A stretch of 64,000 nt of DNA from Bradyrhizobium sp. dw_78 (GTDB lineage: Bacteria; Pseudomonadota; Alphaproteobacteria; Rhizobiales; Xanthobacteraceae). The notes below the pieces were generated by a model that saw only the letters and a program-made list of their open reading frames with translations, was not told where the DNA came from and ran no database searches. This document shows, piece by piece, positions 1 through 9,974 of the stretch (position 1 is its first letter; each line of letters starts with the position of its first letter). The stretch covers positions 310,001 through 374,000 of the forward strand of contig NZ_JAAVUS010000002.1 of NCBI RefSeq assembly GCF_018449525.1, given 5' to 3'. The translations under genes were made by a program, and so were the position numbers.

Positions 1-937
1 AGGCGCGCGCCTCCAGGGTCTGCTGATCGACGCCGTGATGGGCGTTGGCCGACAGAGCCGAGCCCTGCCCGGTCTCGAAATACATGACGTTGGTGCCGGC
101 GGTCCCGCGCCGCAGCGACAACCCCGCTTGATGCGCCTGTTTCAACAGCGCCAGATCGACGCCGAAGCTGCGGTTGGCTGCCTCCGTTCCCGCGATCGAC
201 TGGAACACCAGATCGACCGGCAGGCCCTGCCCGATCAGTTGAAGCGTCGTCGTGACATGGGTGAGGACGCAGCCCTGGGTCGGAATCTGCAGCCGCGCAA
301 TGACCTCGTCGAGCAGCCGCAGCAACCCGCCGATCACAGCCGGATCGTCGCTGGCGGGGTTAATGCCAATGCAGGCGTCGCCCGATCCCAGCAAAAGACC
401 GTCCAGAATCGAGGCAATGATGCCTTTGGCGTCGTCGAACGGATGGTTCGGCTGCAGCCGCACGCTCATCCGGCCGCGCAGGCCGATGGTGTTGCGAAAG
501 CGCGTCGTCACCTCGCATTTCTTCGCCGCCAGAATGAGATCCTGGTTGCGCATCAGCTTGGAGGCCGCCGCGGCCATTTCCGGCGTCACCCCGCGCGACA
601 CCTGCCGGAGCGTCTCGGCGGTGGCGGCGTCGGACAATAGCCAGTCGCGGAACGCGCCCACCGTCAGCGCGGAAATCGCTTCAAAAGCCGATCGGTCGTG
701 GGTGTCGACGATCAGGCGGGTGACTTCATCGTCTTCATAGGCGATGACGGTTTCATCCAGGAATCGTTTCAAGGGAACGTCGGCGAGCGCGATGCGCGCC
801 GCGATCATCTGTTGGGCGCTGTCGGCGGCGATCCCCGCCAGCCGGTCGCCGGAACGCGGCGGCGTGGCCTTGGCCAGAAGATCGCGCAAATCATCGAACA
901 CATAGCTGGTGGCATCGATGACGTGGCGATAGACCAT
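1..937 (-). CDS. eutB: Ethanolamine ammonia-lyase large subunit EutB, N-terminal 312 residues (runs off the window)
   Basis: Adenosylcobalamin-dependent lyase subunit that converts ethanolamine to acetaldehyde and ammonia together with EutC. The reverse-strand frame opens at ATG 937 and stays open to base 1. It reads like EutB throughout: RSGDRLAG at about residue 28, VIAYEDDEVTRLI at 64, SVRLQPN at 158, GINP at 191, IPTQGCVLTHVTT at 218 and YFETGQGSALSA at 286. Residues R160, Q162 and N193 fall at the known active-site positions of the enterobacterial enzyme, and E288 matches its E287. A GGAG lies 5 bases before the start, supporting it. eutC would be expected next, outside the window. No microcompartment gene is visible, so this is probably the short eutBC-type pathway (inference). 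Confidence 0.95.
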   Translation of the reverse strand, partial: MVYRHVIDATSYVFDDLRDLLAKATPPRSGDRLAGIAADSAQQMIAARIALADVPLKRFLDETVIAYEDDEVTRLIVDTHDRSAFEAISALTVGAFRDWLLSDAATAETLRQVSRGVTPEMAAAASKLMRNQDLILAAKKCEVTTRFRNTIGLRGRMSVRLQPNHPFDDAKGIIASILDGLLLGSGDACIGINPASDDPAVIGGLLRLLDEVIARLQIPTQGCVLTHVTTTLQLIGQGLPVDLVFQSIAGTEAANRSFGVDLALLKQAHQAGLSLRRGTAGTNVMYFETGQGSALSANAHHGVDQQTLEARA

Positions 938-1285
938 GACGGCTCCGAAGCCATCCCGGGATCAATACGGGATGGCTATCGCGGACAGTACACCGCGTTC
1001 GGACGAAATAGGCATCGCAAAAATCCGCCAGATCCTGCTGCGCTCGGGATATTTTGCCGGCGCGTGGCGGCCGGCAAATCCCCCGGCGGCGCCCAAAGAG
1101 ACGCCAAAATTCATATAAGCCATTGATATCAAAATATAATCTACTTCTCATATATGTTTCACAAATTAACAATTTATCCATGAAAATTTTGCATCATTTT
1201 TAAACGGCCAAGCTCACGGCCTCCGTGGAGAGATCGTGATGCCCCCGACAACAAACCGGCCTCGCCTTTTTCCGTCGGAGTCCCG
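938..1285. promoter_or_regulatory. Divergent intergenic region between eutB and a chemoreceptor gene
   Basis: No convincing gene lies here; the short open frames are GC-rich shadows. The part from about 1105 to 1205 is markedly AT-rich compared with the rest of the window, which is the usual look of promoter DNA in this kind of genome. It sits between two divergently transcribed genes, so it probably carries both promoters. I could not assign sigma boxes with confidence. Confidence 0.4.
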
Positions 1286-3010
1286 ATGTCCCGGCTCTCG
1301 CTTGCGGCCAAGCTGTATTCGGTCTTCATCGTGTTCGCGGTTCTGACCGCGGCGATCACCGCGTTGTCGGATTACAATTCGCGCCGCAACGCGGAGCTGA
1401 CGCAAGCGGTCGAGACCGCCAGCCGGGCCGCGCTCAATGTCCAGCATGTCAACGCACTGGTCTATGCGGTGGTGATGGAATCCCGCGGCGTCTACATGTC
1501 GACGGATATCGCCAGCGCCAGGAAGTTCGGCGACGGCCTTCTCAAGTTCAATGACCAGATTCTGGACGTAGTCAAAAACTGGGAATCGCTGGTCCAGGCC
1601 GATGATGCCGAGCAGTTCGCCACCTTCAGGAAACGCATCGAGCAGTTCGTCGCGTTCCGCAAGGAACTGGTGCGCCGCGGCGTCGAGATCGGTCCCGCCG
1701 CAGGCCGCGAATGGGGCGACAACGACGCCAATCGCGACGTGCGGTCGGCCCTCAACAAGGACCTGGAGGCGCTTTCCAAGGTCTATGCCGAACGCGGCAA
1801 GCGGCTGGCGCAGCAGACCGACGTCAACCATGAACTGGCTCTGCTGCTGACCGGCCTCGGCGGCCTGGCACTGGCGGTGGTCATTGTCGGCGTCCTGATC
1901 ATCTCGCGCTCGGTGGCGCGGCCGCTTTCGGTCATCACCGCCACCATCAAGCAGGTCGCCGACGGCGCCGACCATGTCGAAATTCCCCATACCGGCCGGG
2001 CGGACGAAATCGGAGACCTGGCGCGCGCCATCCAGATCTTCCAGCAGTCGATGGACCGCAACCGCAGCCTCAATTCACAGGTGCTCGCGGATTCCAAAGC
2101 GCGCGAGCAACGGGCCCGGCACGTCGAGGCATCGGTGGAGAGTTTTCGCGCGGCGATGGCCGGCGTGATGCGCGCGGTGACCGACAGCGCCTCGACCATG
2201 CGCGAGACGGCGCAGTTCATCGCCAAGGTGGCATCGGAGGCCAGCGGACAGGCGGTGATGGCCGCGGGCGCCACCGAACAGGCCTCGCAAAGCGTCAACG
2301 CGGTGGCCGGCGCCGCCGAAGAATTGTCGGCCTCCGTCGAGGAGATCAGCCGGCAGATCCATCAGTCGGCGACCGTGGTCGGGCAGACCGGCCAGCGGAC
2401 CGACAAGTCGATTGCCGAAATCGAGAGCCTCGCGGCTGCGACCCAGCGCATCGACGGCGTGCTCAACCTGATCCAGACCATCGCCGAGCAGACCAATCTG
2501 CTGGCGCTGAACGCGACGATCGAGGCCGCCCGCGCCGGCGAAGCCGGCCGCAGCTTCGCCGTGGTGGCGCACGAGGTCAAGACACTGGCGGAGCAAACCG
2601 CCAAGGCGACCGTCGAAATCGGCCAGAATGTCAGCATGATCCAGACCTCGACGCGCAGCGCCGTGGATGCCGTGCGCGAGATCGGCGGCGCGGTCCGCGA
2701 CATCAACGAGGTCACGTCGAGCATTGCCGGCGCCATCGGGGAGCAGGACGCCGCGACCCGCGAAATCTCCCGGAATGCGCAGATGGCCGCCCAGGGCAAC
2801 GAGACGCTGGTCGCCAATATCGGCTCGCTCGGCGAGGCCATCGGCGAAACCACCAAGGCCGCAAGCTCGGTGCTGTCGGCCTCGGGCGATCTGATGTCGA
2901 CGGCGGAAACCCTGTCGCGAGAGGTCGAGACCTTCTTCCGCAATCTTCGCGCCGACCCGCATGCGCAGGAGGGCGATCGCGCCTTGCGGCCTGGCGCCGC
3001 GGCCGCCTGA
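1286..3010 (+). CDS. Methyl-accepting chemotaxis protein (574 aa)
   Basis: Membrane chemoreceptor that signals to CheA/CheW. Layout: transmembrane helix at about 8-28, a roughly 155-residue periplasmic helical sensor, second transmembrane helix at about 184-206, HAMP domain at about 207-260, then a coiled-coil signalling domain with the conserved hairpin tip at about 395-435 ([20 protein letters not shown]). The C-terminus shows no obvious CheR-tethering pentapeptide. It is divergent from eutB, which allows but does not prove a role in taxis to amines. Its signalling domain is clearly distinct from those of the receptor pair at 48-51.6 kb. It converges with the next gene with a 15-base gap. 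Confidence 0.93.
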   Translation: MSRLSLAAKLYSVFIVFAVLTAAITALSDYNSRRNAELTQAVETASRAALNVQHVNALVYAVVMESRGVYMSTDIASARKFGDGLLKFNDQILDVVKNWESLVQADDAEQFATFRKRIEQFVAFRKELVRRGVEIGPAAGREWGDNDANRDVRSALNKDLEALSKVYAERGKRLAQQTDVNHELALLLTGLGGLALAVVIVGVLIISRSVARPLSVITATIKQVADGADHVEIPHTGRADEIGDLARAIQIFQQSMDRNRSLNSQVLADSKAREQRARHVEASVESFRAAMAGVMRAVTDSASTMRETAQFIAKVASEASGQAVMAAGATEQASQSVNAVAGAAEELSASVEEISRQIHQSATVVGQTGQRTDKSIAEIESLAAATQRIDGVLNLIQTIAEQTNLLALNATIEAARAGEAGRSFAVVAHEVKTLAEQTAKATVEIGQNVSMIQTSTRSAVDAVREIGGAVRDINEVTSSIAGAIGEQDAATREISRNAQMAAQGNETLVANIGSLGEAIGETTKAASSVLSASGDLMSTAETLSREVETFFRNLRADPHAQEGDRALRPGAAAA

Positions 3011-3025
3011 AATCCGCGCCGGCGC

Positions 3026-3904
3026 TTACTCGACCAGCACCACGTCCACCGCGACGTTGAGCTTCTGCTTGCGCGAGCCGACGATGATGCCGTCGACCGG
3101 CGAGACATCGGAGAAGTCCCGTCCGATCGCCAAGATGATGTGATCGTTCTCGACCAGAAGATCGTTGGTCGGATCGAACCCGATCCAGCCGATCCCCGGG
3201 CCGCACCACAGCGAGACCCAGGCATGGGTCGCGTCGGCACCTTGCAGGCGCGGCCTGCCCGGCGGCGGCACGGTGCGCAGATAGCCGCTGACATAGGCCG
3301 CCGGCAGCCCGAGGCCGCGCAGCCCCGCGATCATCACATGGGCAAAATCCTGACAAACGCCGTGACGCTTCTCGAATACTTCCGCAAGCGGCGTCGAGAT
3401 CACGGTGGCCTTTGGATCATATCTGAAATCACTGCGGATCCGGCGCATCAGGTCGGCGGCCCCCGCCAGGATTCCGGCTCCCGGTTGAAAGCTTGCCGAC
3501 GCATAGGCGGTGACCGGCGGCTGGATCGGCACCAGCGGGCTGGCAAAGATGTAACCGACCGGAGAGGACGGGCCGAGGCTGGTGGCCGCAAGCGCGACGT
3601 CGCGAACGCTTTCCCAAGGCGAGCTCGACGCGGTGCGATCGGGCACGCGGCGCGAGACCGACACCCGCGACCGGGAATCGATGCGAAGGCTGCGATGGGC
3701 GGTCTCGATCAGGATGCTCTCGGTCAGCGTCCCGAAAAAATCCCGCCGCGTGGTGCGCTCGGCCGGCCGCGGCCTGATCTCGACGCTGTGGGAGACCAGT
3801 TCTTGCCCGTCGCCGTTTCTCGGCTCCAGCCGCAACGAGCATCGGGCCACGCTGACCGGGTTTTCGTAACTATAGCTGGTGACGTGACGGATATCGTAGA
3901 TCAC
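3026..3904 (-). CDS. Transglutaminase-like cysteine protease family protein (292 aa)
   Basis: Last gene of the three-gene operon. The N-terminal about 80 residues (starting IRHVTSYSYENPV) match the beta-rich bacterial transglutaminase N-terminal domain. The catalytic core follows with the triad C184 (GVCQDFAH), H227 (ATHAW) and D244 (GFDPTND). No signal peptide is seen, so it is probably cytoplasmic. Its ATG overlaps the stop of the upstream ATP-grasp gene by 4 bases, implying translational coupling. Family members may hydrolyse or transfer peptide amide bonds; substrates are unknown. In this context it is likely to trim or transfer the product of the neighbouring ligases (inference). Confidence 0.9.
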   Translation of the reverse strand: MIYDIRHVTSYSYENPVSVARCSLRLEPRNGDGQELVSHSVEIRPRPAERTTRRDFFGTLTESILIETAHRSLRIDSRSRVSVSRRVPDRTASSSPWESVRDVALAATSLGPSSPVGYIFASPLVPIQPPVTAYASASFQPGAGILAGAADLMRRIRSDFRYDPKATVISTPLAEVFEKRHGVCQDFAHVMIAGLRGLGLPAAYVSGYLRTVPPPGRPRLQGADATHAWVSLWCGPGIGWIGFDPTNDLLVENDHIILAIGRDFSDVSPVDGIIVGSRKQKLNVAVDVVLVE

Positions 3905-6411
3905 GCGAGGCCCGTCAGCTTCTCCGGCCGGCTCGCATTGGGCCCGTGCGGAAAATAATGCGCGCCGATGGCGTCGGCCAGATTGAGCAGGTCCTGCTCC
4001 AGCGCGAACAACGTCTTGACCTCGAGCTGGGCCGCCTCCGCCGTCGTCAGCATCGCCTGCGCGGCCACCGCCAGCCGCTGCGGCCGTTCGATCAATCCAT
4101 GCTCTTTCAAGGCCGGAAGATTGGCGATGTGGTCGTTCAGTACCGAGACCTGAAAGGCGACCGAGCGCGGATTATAGGGATCCAGCACCACGAGGTCGCG
4201 CACCGGCGCCAATAGCGGCTGGACCAGATAGCGCGACCGATAGGTGATCTGGCAATCCACCAGCGTCAGCAGGATATCGAGATCCTCATCATTGGCGTCG
4301 TCATAGGCGAACTGGCGGCCGAAACGCGCGGTGTTGATGGCGCGTTCGGCGCGGCGCCCCATGTCGAGGAAGCGCCAGCCGGCGGCGCGGTTCATGTTTT
4401 CCTGCGCCAGCCCGGCGAAGCTCGCCAGTTCCTGCAGTGTCAGTTCGGCCGCGCTGACGACGCCGTCGTCATCCTCGACTTCGATGGCAAGGCGTTCGGT
4501 CATTTCGGTGATGACCTGCCAGGCGTCCGGCGACAGCCGTTCGCGCAGCGATATCGCGGTCCGCTGCGCCGCGCGCAGCAGCGACAGCGCCGAACCGAAC
4601 TTGTCCGGGCTTTGCAGCGCCTCGGTTGCGATCTTTGCCGGGTTCGGCCGCGCCGTCTGCAAGGCCGCCCCCCACGCCACCAGCATGCGCTGGATCCGCT
4701 CTGCCGCATGCTGTGCGGTCGGCGACCCCTTGCCGGGATCGCGCATCGGCGTCACCAGCGCGCGCACCAGCCGCAACGTCGCCTCGGCGCGTTCGAGGTA
4801 GCGGCCGAGCCAGAACAGATTGTCGGCGGCGCGGCTTGGCAGCACGCCGGCGATCCGCCTGATCCGCACCGTATCGACCGCCGGCAACAGCGTCGCGGCC
4901 GGCACCTCCTTGTCCGAGACCACCCAGACATCGGCCGAGCGTACGCCATCGCCCATCGACACGGCGCGGGCGTCGGTCCGTTCGGCGATCCGGCAAAAGC
5001 CGCCGGGCATGATGGTCCAGCCATCCTGCGTCGCGGCGGCGAAAACCCGCAACACGAACGGACGCGGCGTGAGCCGGCCATTCTCCCATACCGGCGTCGT
5101 CGACAGCCGGACCAGTTCCTGGCCGACATAGTCGATGCCGCGCTCGTTGATCACGGCCTTGAGCCGCTCGCGGTCGCCCGGCGACAATTCGCCGCCGAGC
5201 ACCGGCCCGTGTCCGGGAAAGCCGGGGATGCCCTGGCCATAGGCGCCCTCGATCGCGATTTCGTCGAGCCGCGACAGCACTTCCTCGCGCGCGCTTTGCT
5301 GGCCGCACCACCAGGTCGCGATGTGCGGCATCTTCAAATCTTCGCCCAGCAACCGCCGGCTCAGGCTCGGCAGGAAGCCGAGCAGCGCCCGCGCCTCCAG
5401 CACGCCCGAACCCGGCATGTTGGCGACCACCACGCCGTTCCTGCGCAGCACGTCGATCAGGCCGGGCACGCCAAGCTGCGACGAGGCGTCCAGTTCCAGC
5501 GGGTCGAGCGAATTGGAATCCACCCGCCGCAGCAACACGTCGAGCCGCTTCAGGCCGGCGACGGTGCGGATGTAGATGCGATCACCGCTGACGGCGAGAT
5601 CGTCGCCCTCCACCAAAAGAAAGCCGAGATAGCGCGCCAGCGTCGCGTGTTCGAAATAGGTTTCGCTGAAACTGCCCGGCGTCAAAAGGCCGATCTGCGG
5701 CTCGTCGCGGTCGGCGCTGGCGCGCAAATTATCGCGGAAGGCCTCGAAGAACGGCGCCACCCGCTCGACATTCATCGATTTGTACAGGCTGGAAAAGGCC
5801 CGCGACAGCACCAGGCGATTTTCCAGCGCGTAGCCTGTGCCCGAAGGCGCCTGCGTGCGGTCGCCGAGCACCCACCAGCGCCCGTCGGGTCCACGGCCGA
5901 CATCGGCGGCATAGAGATGCAGATAGCGCCCGCCGGGCGGCTTCACCCCGCTGAGAGGCCGCAGATATTCGGCGCTGCCGGCGATGGCGGCGGCCGGTAT
6001 CGCTCCCTCCGCGACCAGACGGCCTTCGCCGTAGAGATCGCGCAGCACCATTTCGAGCAATTGCGCGCGCTGCGCGATGCCGGCGGCCAATTGCTGCCAA
6101 TCGGCCTCGTCGATGATCAGCGGCAGGTGGCTCAGCGGCCAGATCCGGTCGGCACTGTCGCCGGGCGTGCGATAGGTCACGCCGGCCTCGCGCAGATGAC
6201 GGTCGGCGGAGGCGAAGCGCCGTTCGATGTCAGCGGGATTCAGCGCCGCAAAGGCGTCGAAGAACCGGGTCCAGACCGCGCGCGGCGCCCCGTCCTCGGC
6301 AATATATTCGTCCGGAGTTCCGGGCAGGCGAACGTAATCGCGCATCCACTGCGCCATCCGGCGCTGGCCTGGACGCGCTTTGTTCTCCTGACTGCCGGCC
6401 TGTCCAGCCAT
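3901..6411 (-). CDS. Circularly permuted ATP-grasp protein fused to an alpha-E domain (836 aa)
   Basis: Residues about 80-500 match the circularly permuted ATP-grasp family (old DUF404/DUF407), with LRDLYGEGRLV near 123 and the stretch GRWWVLGDRTQAPSGTGYAL near 177-196. From about 520, starting IRRIAGVLPSRAADNLFWLG, the protein is an all-helical alpha-E domain (old DUF403). In many genomes these are two genes; here they are one polypeptide. ATP-grasp proteins of this type are predicted to form peptide or amide bonds, but no substrate is established to my knowledge. It is the middle gene of the operon, 31 bases after the DUF2126 gene and overlapping the next by 4. A second possible start is the Met at residue 19. 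Confidence 0.92.
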   Translation of the reverse strand: MAGQAGSQENKARPGQRRMAQWMRDYVRLPGTPDEYIAEDGAPRAVWTRFFDAFAALNPADIERRFASADRHLREAGVTYRTPGDSADRIWPLSHLPLIIDEADWQQLAAGIAQRAQLLEMVLRDLYGEGRLVAEGAIPAAAIAGSAEYLRPLSGVKPPGGRYLHLYAADVGRGPDGRWWVLGDRTQAPSGTGYALENRLVLSRAFSSLYKSMNVERVAPFFEAFRDNLRASADRDEPQIGLLTPGSFSETYFEHATLARYLGFLLVEGDDLAVSGDRIYIRTVAGLKRLDVLLRRVDSNSLDPLELDASSQLGVPGLIDVLRRNGVVVANMPGSGVLEARALLGFLPSLSRRLLGEDLKMPHIATWWCGQQSAREEVLSRLDEIAIEGAYGQGIPGFPGHGPVLGGELSPGDRERLKAVINERGIDYVGQELVRLSTTPVWENGRLTPRPFVLRVFAAATQDGWTIMPGGFCRIAERTDARAVSMGDGVRSADVWVVSDKEVPAATLLPAVDTVRIRRIAGVLPSRAADNLFWLGRYLERAEATLRLVRALVTPMRDPGKGSPTAQHAAERIQRMLVAWGAALQTARPNPAKIATEALQSPDKFGSALSLLRAAQRTAISLRERLSPDAWQVITEMTERLAIEVEDDDGVVSAAELTLQELASFAGLAQENMNRAAGWRFLDMGRRAERAINTARFGRQFAYDDANDEDLDILLTLVDCQITYRSRYLVQPLLAPVRDLVVLDPYNPRSVAFQVSVLNDHIANLPALKEHGLIERPQRLAVAAQAMLTTAEAAQLEVKTLFALEQDLLNLADAIGAHYFPHGPNASRPEKLTGLA

Positions 6412-6442
6412 TCCCGACTCTCTCCTGCCCGCGCCGCATTTT

Positions 6443-9400
6443 TCAATGCAGCAGCGGCGTCCTCAAGTCGAGGGTCAACGGAAACTCCAATGTGCGTTCT
6501 TCGCTTGGCGGATCGACCTTGCCGGGGGTATGGCCGTGATCCTGGAACCGGGCGAGCCGCCGGGCCTCGGCCTCATAGGAATTGACCGGCTTGGTCTCGT
6601 AATTGCGGCCGCCGGGATGGGCCACATGATAGACGCAGCCGCCCAGCGAGCGGCCGTTCCAGGTATCAATTAAATCAAATGTCAGCGGCGCATGCACCGG
6701 AATGGTCGGATGCAGTCCCGAGGCGGGCTGCCAGGCTTTGAAACGGACCCCGGCGACCGCCTCACCGGAACGGCCGGTTTCCGTCATCGGCATCCGCCGG
6801 CCGTTGCAGGTGACGACGTGACGGTCCTCGACAAAGCCCTCGGCCTTGACCTGCAACCGCTCCACCGAGGAATCGACATAGCGCACGGTGCCACCAGCCG
6901 ACCCCTCCTCGCCCAGCACATGCCAGGGCTCCAGCGCCTGACGCAGTTCCAGCGAAACGCCACCGTGATGCACCTGGCCGAACGCGGGAAAACGAAATTC
7001 GAGCTGCGCCCTGTACCAATCGGCCGAGAAATCATAGCCGGACTGCCTGAGCTCGGAGAGCACGCCCAGAAAATCCTCCCAGAGGAAATGCGGCAGCATG
7101 AAACGGTCGTGCAGCGTGGTGCCCCAGCGCACGAATTGGCCCTGTTGCGGCTCGCGCCAGAGCTTTGCGATCAGCGCCCGGATCAGGAGTTGCTGCGCCA
7201 GACTCATGCGCGGGTCGGGCGGCATCTCCAGCGCGCGGAATTCGACCAGTCCCAACCGTCCGGTCGGGCTGTCCGGCGAATAGAGCTTGTCGATGCAGAT
7301 CTCGGCGCGGTGGGTGTTGCCGGTGATATCGACCAGGATATGCCGGAACAGCCGGTCGACCAGCCATAGCGGCGCCGCGACGCCCTCCGGCGGCACATGG
7401 GCCAGCGCGATTTCCAGTTCATAGAGGCTGTCGTGCCGGGCCTCGTCGATGCGCGGCGCCTGGCTGGTCGGGCCGATGAACATGCCGGAAAACAGATAGG
7501 ACAGCGACGGATGACGCTGCCAGTACAGCACCAGGCTCTTCAACAAATCGGGACGGCGCAGGAACGGCGAATCCGCCGGCGTGCTGCCGCCGACCACGAC
7601 GTGATTGCCGCCGCCGGTGCCGGTATGGCGGCCGTCGATCAGGAAGCGGTTGGCGCCGAGCCGAACCTTCGCCGCATCTTCATACAGGCCGAAGGTGATA
7701 TCGACGGCTTCGCGCCAGCTATTGGCGGGCTGGATGTTCACTTCGATCACGCCGGGATCCGGCGTCACCTTGATGACGTCGATGCGGGGATCATATGGCG
7801 GCGTGTAGCCTTCGACATGAACCTGCATCTGCATTTCTTCAGCGGTCGCTTCAACCGCCGTAACCAACTCCAGGTAATCCTCCAACTTTTCCACCGGCGG
7901 CATGAAGGCGCAGAGCACCCCGTCGCGGATCTCGATCGACATCGCGGTGCGCACGCCGCCGGACCGCGGCTGCTGCTCCTGCACGATCTGCTGCGGCGCG
8001 CCGGCTGGCTGGACCGACTGGTCATAGACCGGCAGCGCCTCGCGCGGCTCCATCGGATCCTGCTCGACGATATAGGGATAGTCGTCCGCCGGGATATGCG
8101 GCAACGAGGAGATCGGCAGCCGCAGCCCGAGCGGCGAGTCGCCCGGCGTCAGAAACAGATTACCGCGCCTGAGCTTCCAGCGTTCGCTGCGCCAGCGCGA
8201 GGAAGACTGGCCGGCGTCGGCGTTCCAGCGCTGGATCGGCAGCACAAACCCCTTCGGCGTATCGAGGCCCTGATCGAATACCCGCGCCATCCGTGCGCGT
8301 TCCTCCGGATCGGCCAGTTTCGAATCGCTGGGGTCGACATTCGGCGGCAGGCCGGCTTCCTTTTGCAGCCAGTGGCTGGGATCCTCGAACGCCGGCAGCA
8401 CGAATTCGGCATCGACGCCGAGCTTTTGCGCGGTGGATTCAGCGAACCGCCCGGCATCGTCGATGCTGGCCTTGCGCGGGTTCTCGATCCTGGCGATCAG
8501 GTCGGCGTTCTTCCAGATCGGAACGCCGTCCTTGCGCCAATAGAGTCCGAACGCCCAGCGCGGCAGGCTCTCGCCCGGATACCATTTGCCCTGGCCGTAA
8601 TGCAGCAGCCCGCCCGGCGCGAAGCGGGCGCGCAGGCGCCGGATCAGATCGTCGGCAAGGCCGCGCTTGGCCGGGCCGACCGCCGCGACATTCCACTCCG
8701 GCGATTCCATGTCGTCGATGGAAACGAAGGTCGGCTCGCCGCCCATCGTCAACCGCACGTCATGCGCCTTCAGATCGGCATCGACCTGCTCGCCCAGCTG
8801 GTCGAGCCGCGCCCAGGCCTCATCGGAGAATGGCCGGGTGATCCTCGGGGCTTCGCGAATGCGCTTCACGCTCATGTCGAAGTTGAACTCGACATTGGCG
8901 AAGCCGGCGCGGCCCGAGATCGGCGCCGCCGAGCGGTAGTGCGGCGTGGCCGCCAGCGGAATATGCCCCTCGCCGGTCAGCATGCCCGAGGTGACGTCGA
9001 ACCCGATCCATCCCGCTCCGGGAAGATAGACTTCGGCCCAGGCGTGCAGATCGGTGAAATCGTTCTCGACCTCGCGCGGACCCTCGACCGGATCGATGTC
9101 GGGACGCAACTGAATGAGATAACCGGAGACGAAACGGGCGGCCAAACCCAGATGCCGCAGGAGCTGGATCAACAGCCAGGCGGAGTCGCGGCACGACCCC
9201 GAATTCGACGCCAGCGTCTGTTCCGGCGTCTGAACCCCCGGCTCCATACGAATGATATAGCGAATCTTTTTCTGCAGCTGACTGTTCAGATCGACCAGGA
9301 AGTCGACCGTGCTTTCCGCCGTGCGCGGAATGCCGGCGAGATAGGCCGCGAACAGCGGTCCTTCTTCGGCGGTCGTCAGATAAGGCGCGAGCTCGGCCTT

Positions 9401-9730
9401 GAGATCGTCGGAATATTGAAACGGAAAAGCGGTGGCCTCGGGCTCGACGAAGAAGTCGAACGGATTGACCACGGTCATCTGTGCCGTGAAATCGACCTCG
9501 ATCTTCAATTCGCTGGCTTTTTCGGGGAAGACGAAGCGGGCAAGCCAGTTGCCCTGCGGGTCCTGCTGCCAATTGACGAAATGGTTGGCCGGCGTGACCT
9601 TGAGCGAATAGCTCTGGATCGGGGTGCGGGTATGCGGCGCCGGCCGCAGCCGCACGGTTTGCGGGCCGAGTTCGATCGGACGATCATATTTGTAATGCGT
9701 GACGTGATTGAGCGCGACAAAGATCGACAC
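6443..9730 (-). CDS. Transglutaminase-like / DUF2126 putative amidoligase fusion (1095 aa)
   Basis: First gene of the operon. Residues 1-250 form a transglutaminase N-domain and core with C180 (SGSCRDSAW), H229 (DLHAWAEVY) and D245 (GFDVTSG). The remaining roughly 800 residues match DUF2126, annotated as a putative glutamine-synthetase-like amidoligase; the stretch [17 protein letters not shown] is typical. I chose the GTG at 9730 (giving the usual [16 protein letters not shown] start) over the ATG 57 bases upstream, because GGAG lies about 11 bases before the GTG and family members begin there. The protein pairs a bond-making domain with a bond-breaking or transferring domain. Cellular role unknown. 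Confidence 0.92.
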   Translation of the reverse strand: MSIFVALNHVTHYKYDRPIELGPQTVRLRPAPHTRTPIQSYSLKVTPANHFVNWQQDPQGNWLARFVFPEKASELKIEVDFTAQMTVVNPFDFFVEPEATAFPFQYSDDLKAELAPYLTTAEEGPLFAAYLAGIPRTAESTVDFLVDLNSQLQKKIRYIIRMEPGVQTPEQTLASNSGSCRDSAWLLIQLLRHLGLAARFVSGYLIQLRPDIDPVEGPREVENDFTDLHAWAEVYLPGAGWIGFDVTSGMLTGEGHIPLAATPHYRSAAPISGRAGFANVEFNFDMSVKRIREAPRITRPFSDEAWARLDQLGEQVDADLKAHDVRLTMGGEPTFVSIDDMESPEWNVAAVGPAKRGLADDLIRRLRARFAPGGLLHYGQGKWYPGESLPRWAFGLYWRKDGVPIWKNADLIARIENPRKASIDDAGRFAESTAQKLGVDAEFVLPAFEDPSHWLQKEAGLPPNVDPSDSKLADPEERARMARVFDQGLDTPKGFVLPIQRWNADAGQSSSRWRSERWKLRRGNLFLTPGDSPLGLRLPISSLPHIPADDYPYIVEQDPMEPREALPVYDQSVQPAGAPQQIVQEQQPRSGGVRTAMSIEIRDGVLCAFMPPVEKLEDYLELVTAVEATAEEMQMQVHVEGYTPPYDPRIDVIKVTPDPGVIEVNIQPANSWREAVDITFGLYEDAAKVRLGANRFLIDGRHTGTGGGNHVVVGGSTPADSPFLRRPDLLKSLVLYWQRHPSLSYLFSGMFIGPTSQAPRIDEARHDSLYELEIALAHVPPEGVAAPLWLVDRLFRHILVDITGNTHRAEICIDKLYSPDSPTGRLGLVEFRALEMPPDPRMSLAQQLLIRALIAKLWREPQQGQFVRWGTTLHDRFMLPHFLWEDFLGVLSELRQSGYDFSADWYRAQLEFRFPAFGQVHHGGVSLELRQALEPWHVLGEEGSAGGTVRYVDSSVERLQVKAEGFVEDRHVVTCNGRRMPMTETGRSGEAVAGVRFKAWQPASGLHPTIPVHAPLTFDLIDTWNGRSLGGCVYHVAHPGGRNYETKPVNSYEAEARRLARFQDHGHTPGKVDPPSEERTLEFPLTLDLRTPLLH

Positions 9731-9851
9731 GGACGGACCAACTCCAGCAGCTTTTTTAAGCAGAACACTGGTTGGGAGGTCGATCAAGCATTAACAACGG
9801 GCATGGGATGCCTATGCGGGGAGCGATCGGGAGGCGTTTCCCATCCGCCTT

Positions 9852-9951
9852 CGTCATGGCCGGGCTCGGCCCGGCCATCCACGTCCTATTTTCGCGTCAT
9901 GTGGGGAAAGCAAAAAAGACGTGGATGCCCGGCGCAAGGCCGGGCATGACG
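9852..9951. repeat. Imperfect inverted repeat, CGTCATGGCCGGG type
   Basis: Two 34-base arms (9852-9885 and 9918-9951) are near-perfect reverse complements, beginning CGTCATGGCCGGG and ending CCGGGCATGACG, around a 32-base centre. The element lies between the end of the UxaA gene and the start of the DUF2126 gene, with no coding potential. Related elements sit at 30624-30698 and, degraded, at 35832-35906. Confidence 0.8.
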
Positions 9952-9974
9952 GAAAGTAACCCGCTCCACGGAAC

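Noticed and set aside
891..1181. Reverse-strand open frame of 96 codons, and a 60-codon plus-strand frame at 936-1118
   Set aside because: The first overlaps the start of eutB in another frame, and both lack family resemblance and ribosome-binding sites.
4612..6585. 657-codon plus-strand open frame
   Set aside because: Antisense to the ATP-grasp/alpha-E gene; its Arg/Gly/Ala/His-rich low-complexity translation is typical of high-GC shadow frames.
7397..9949. 850-codon plus-strand open frame
   Set aside because: Antisense to the DUF2126 gene, with the same shadow composition and no domain.
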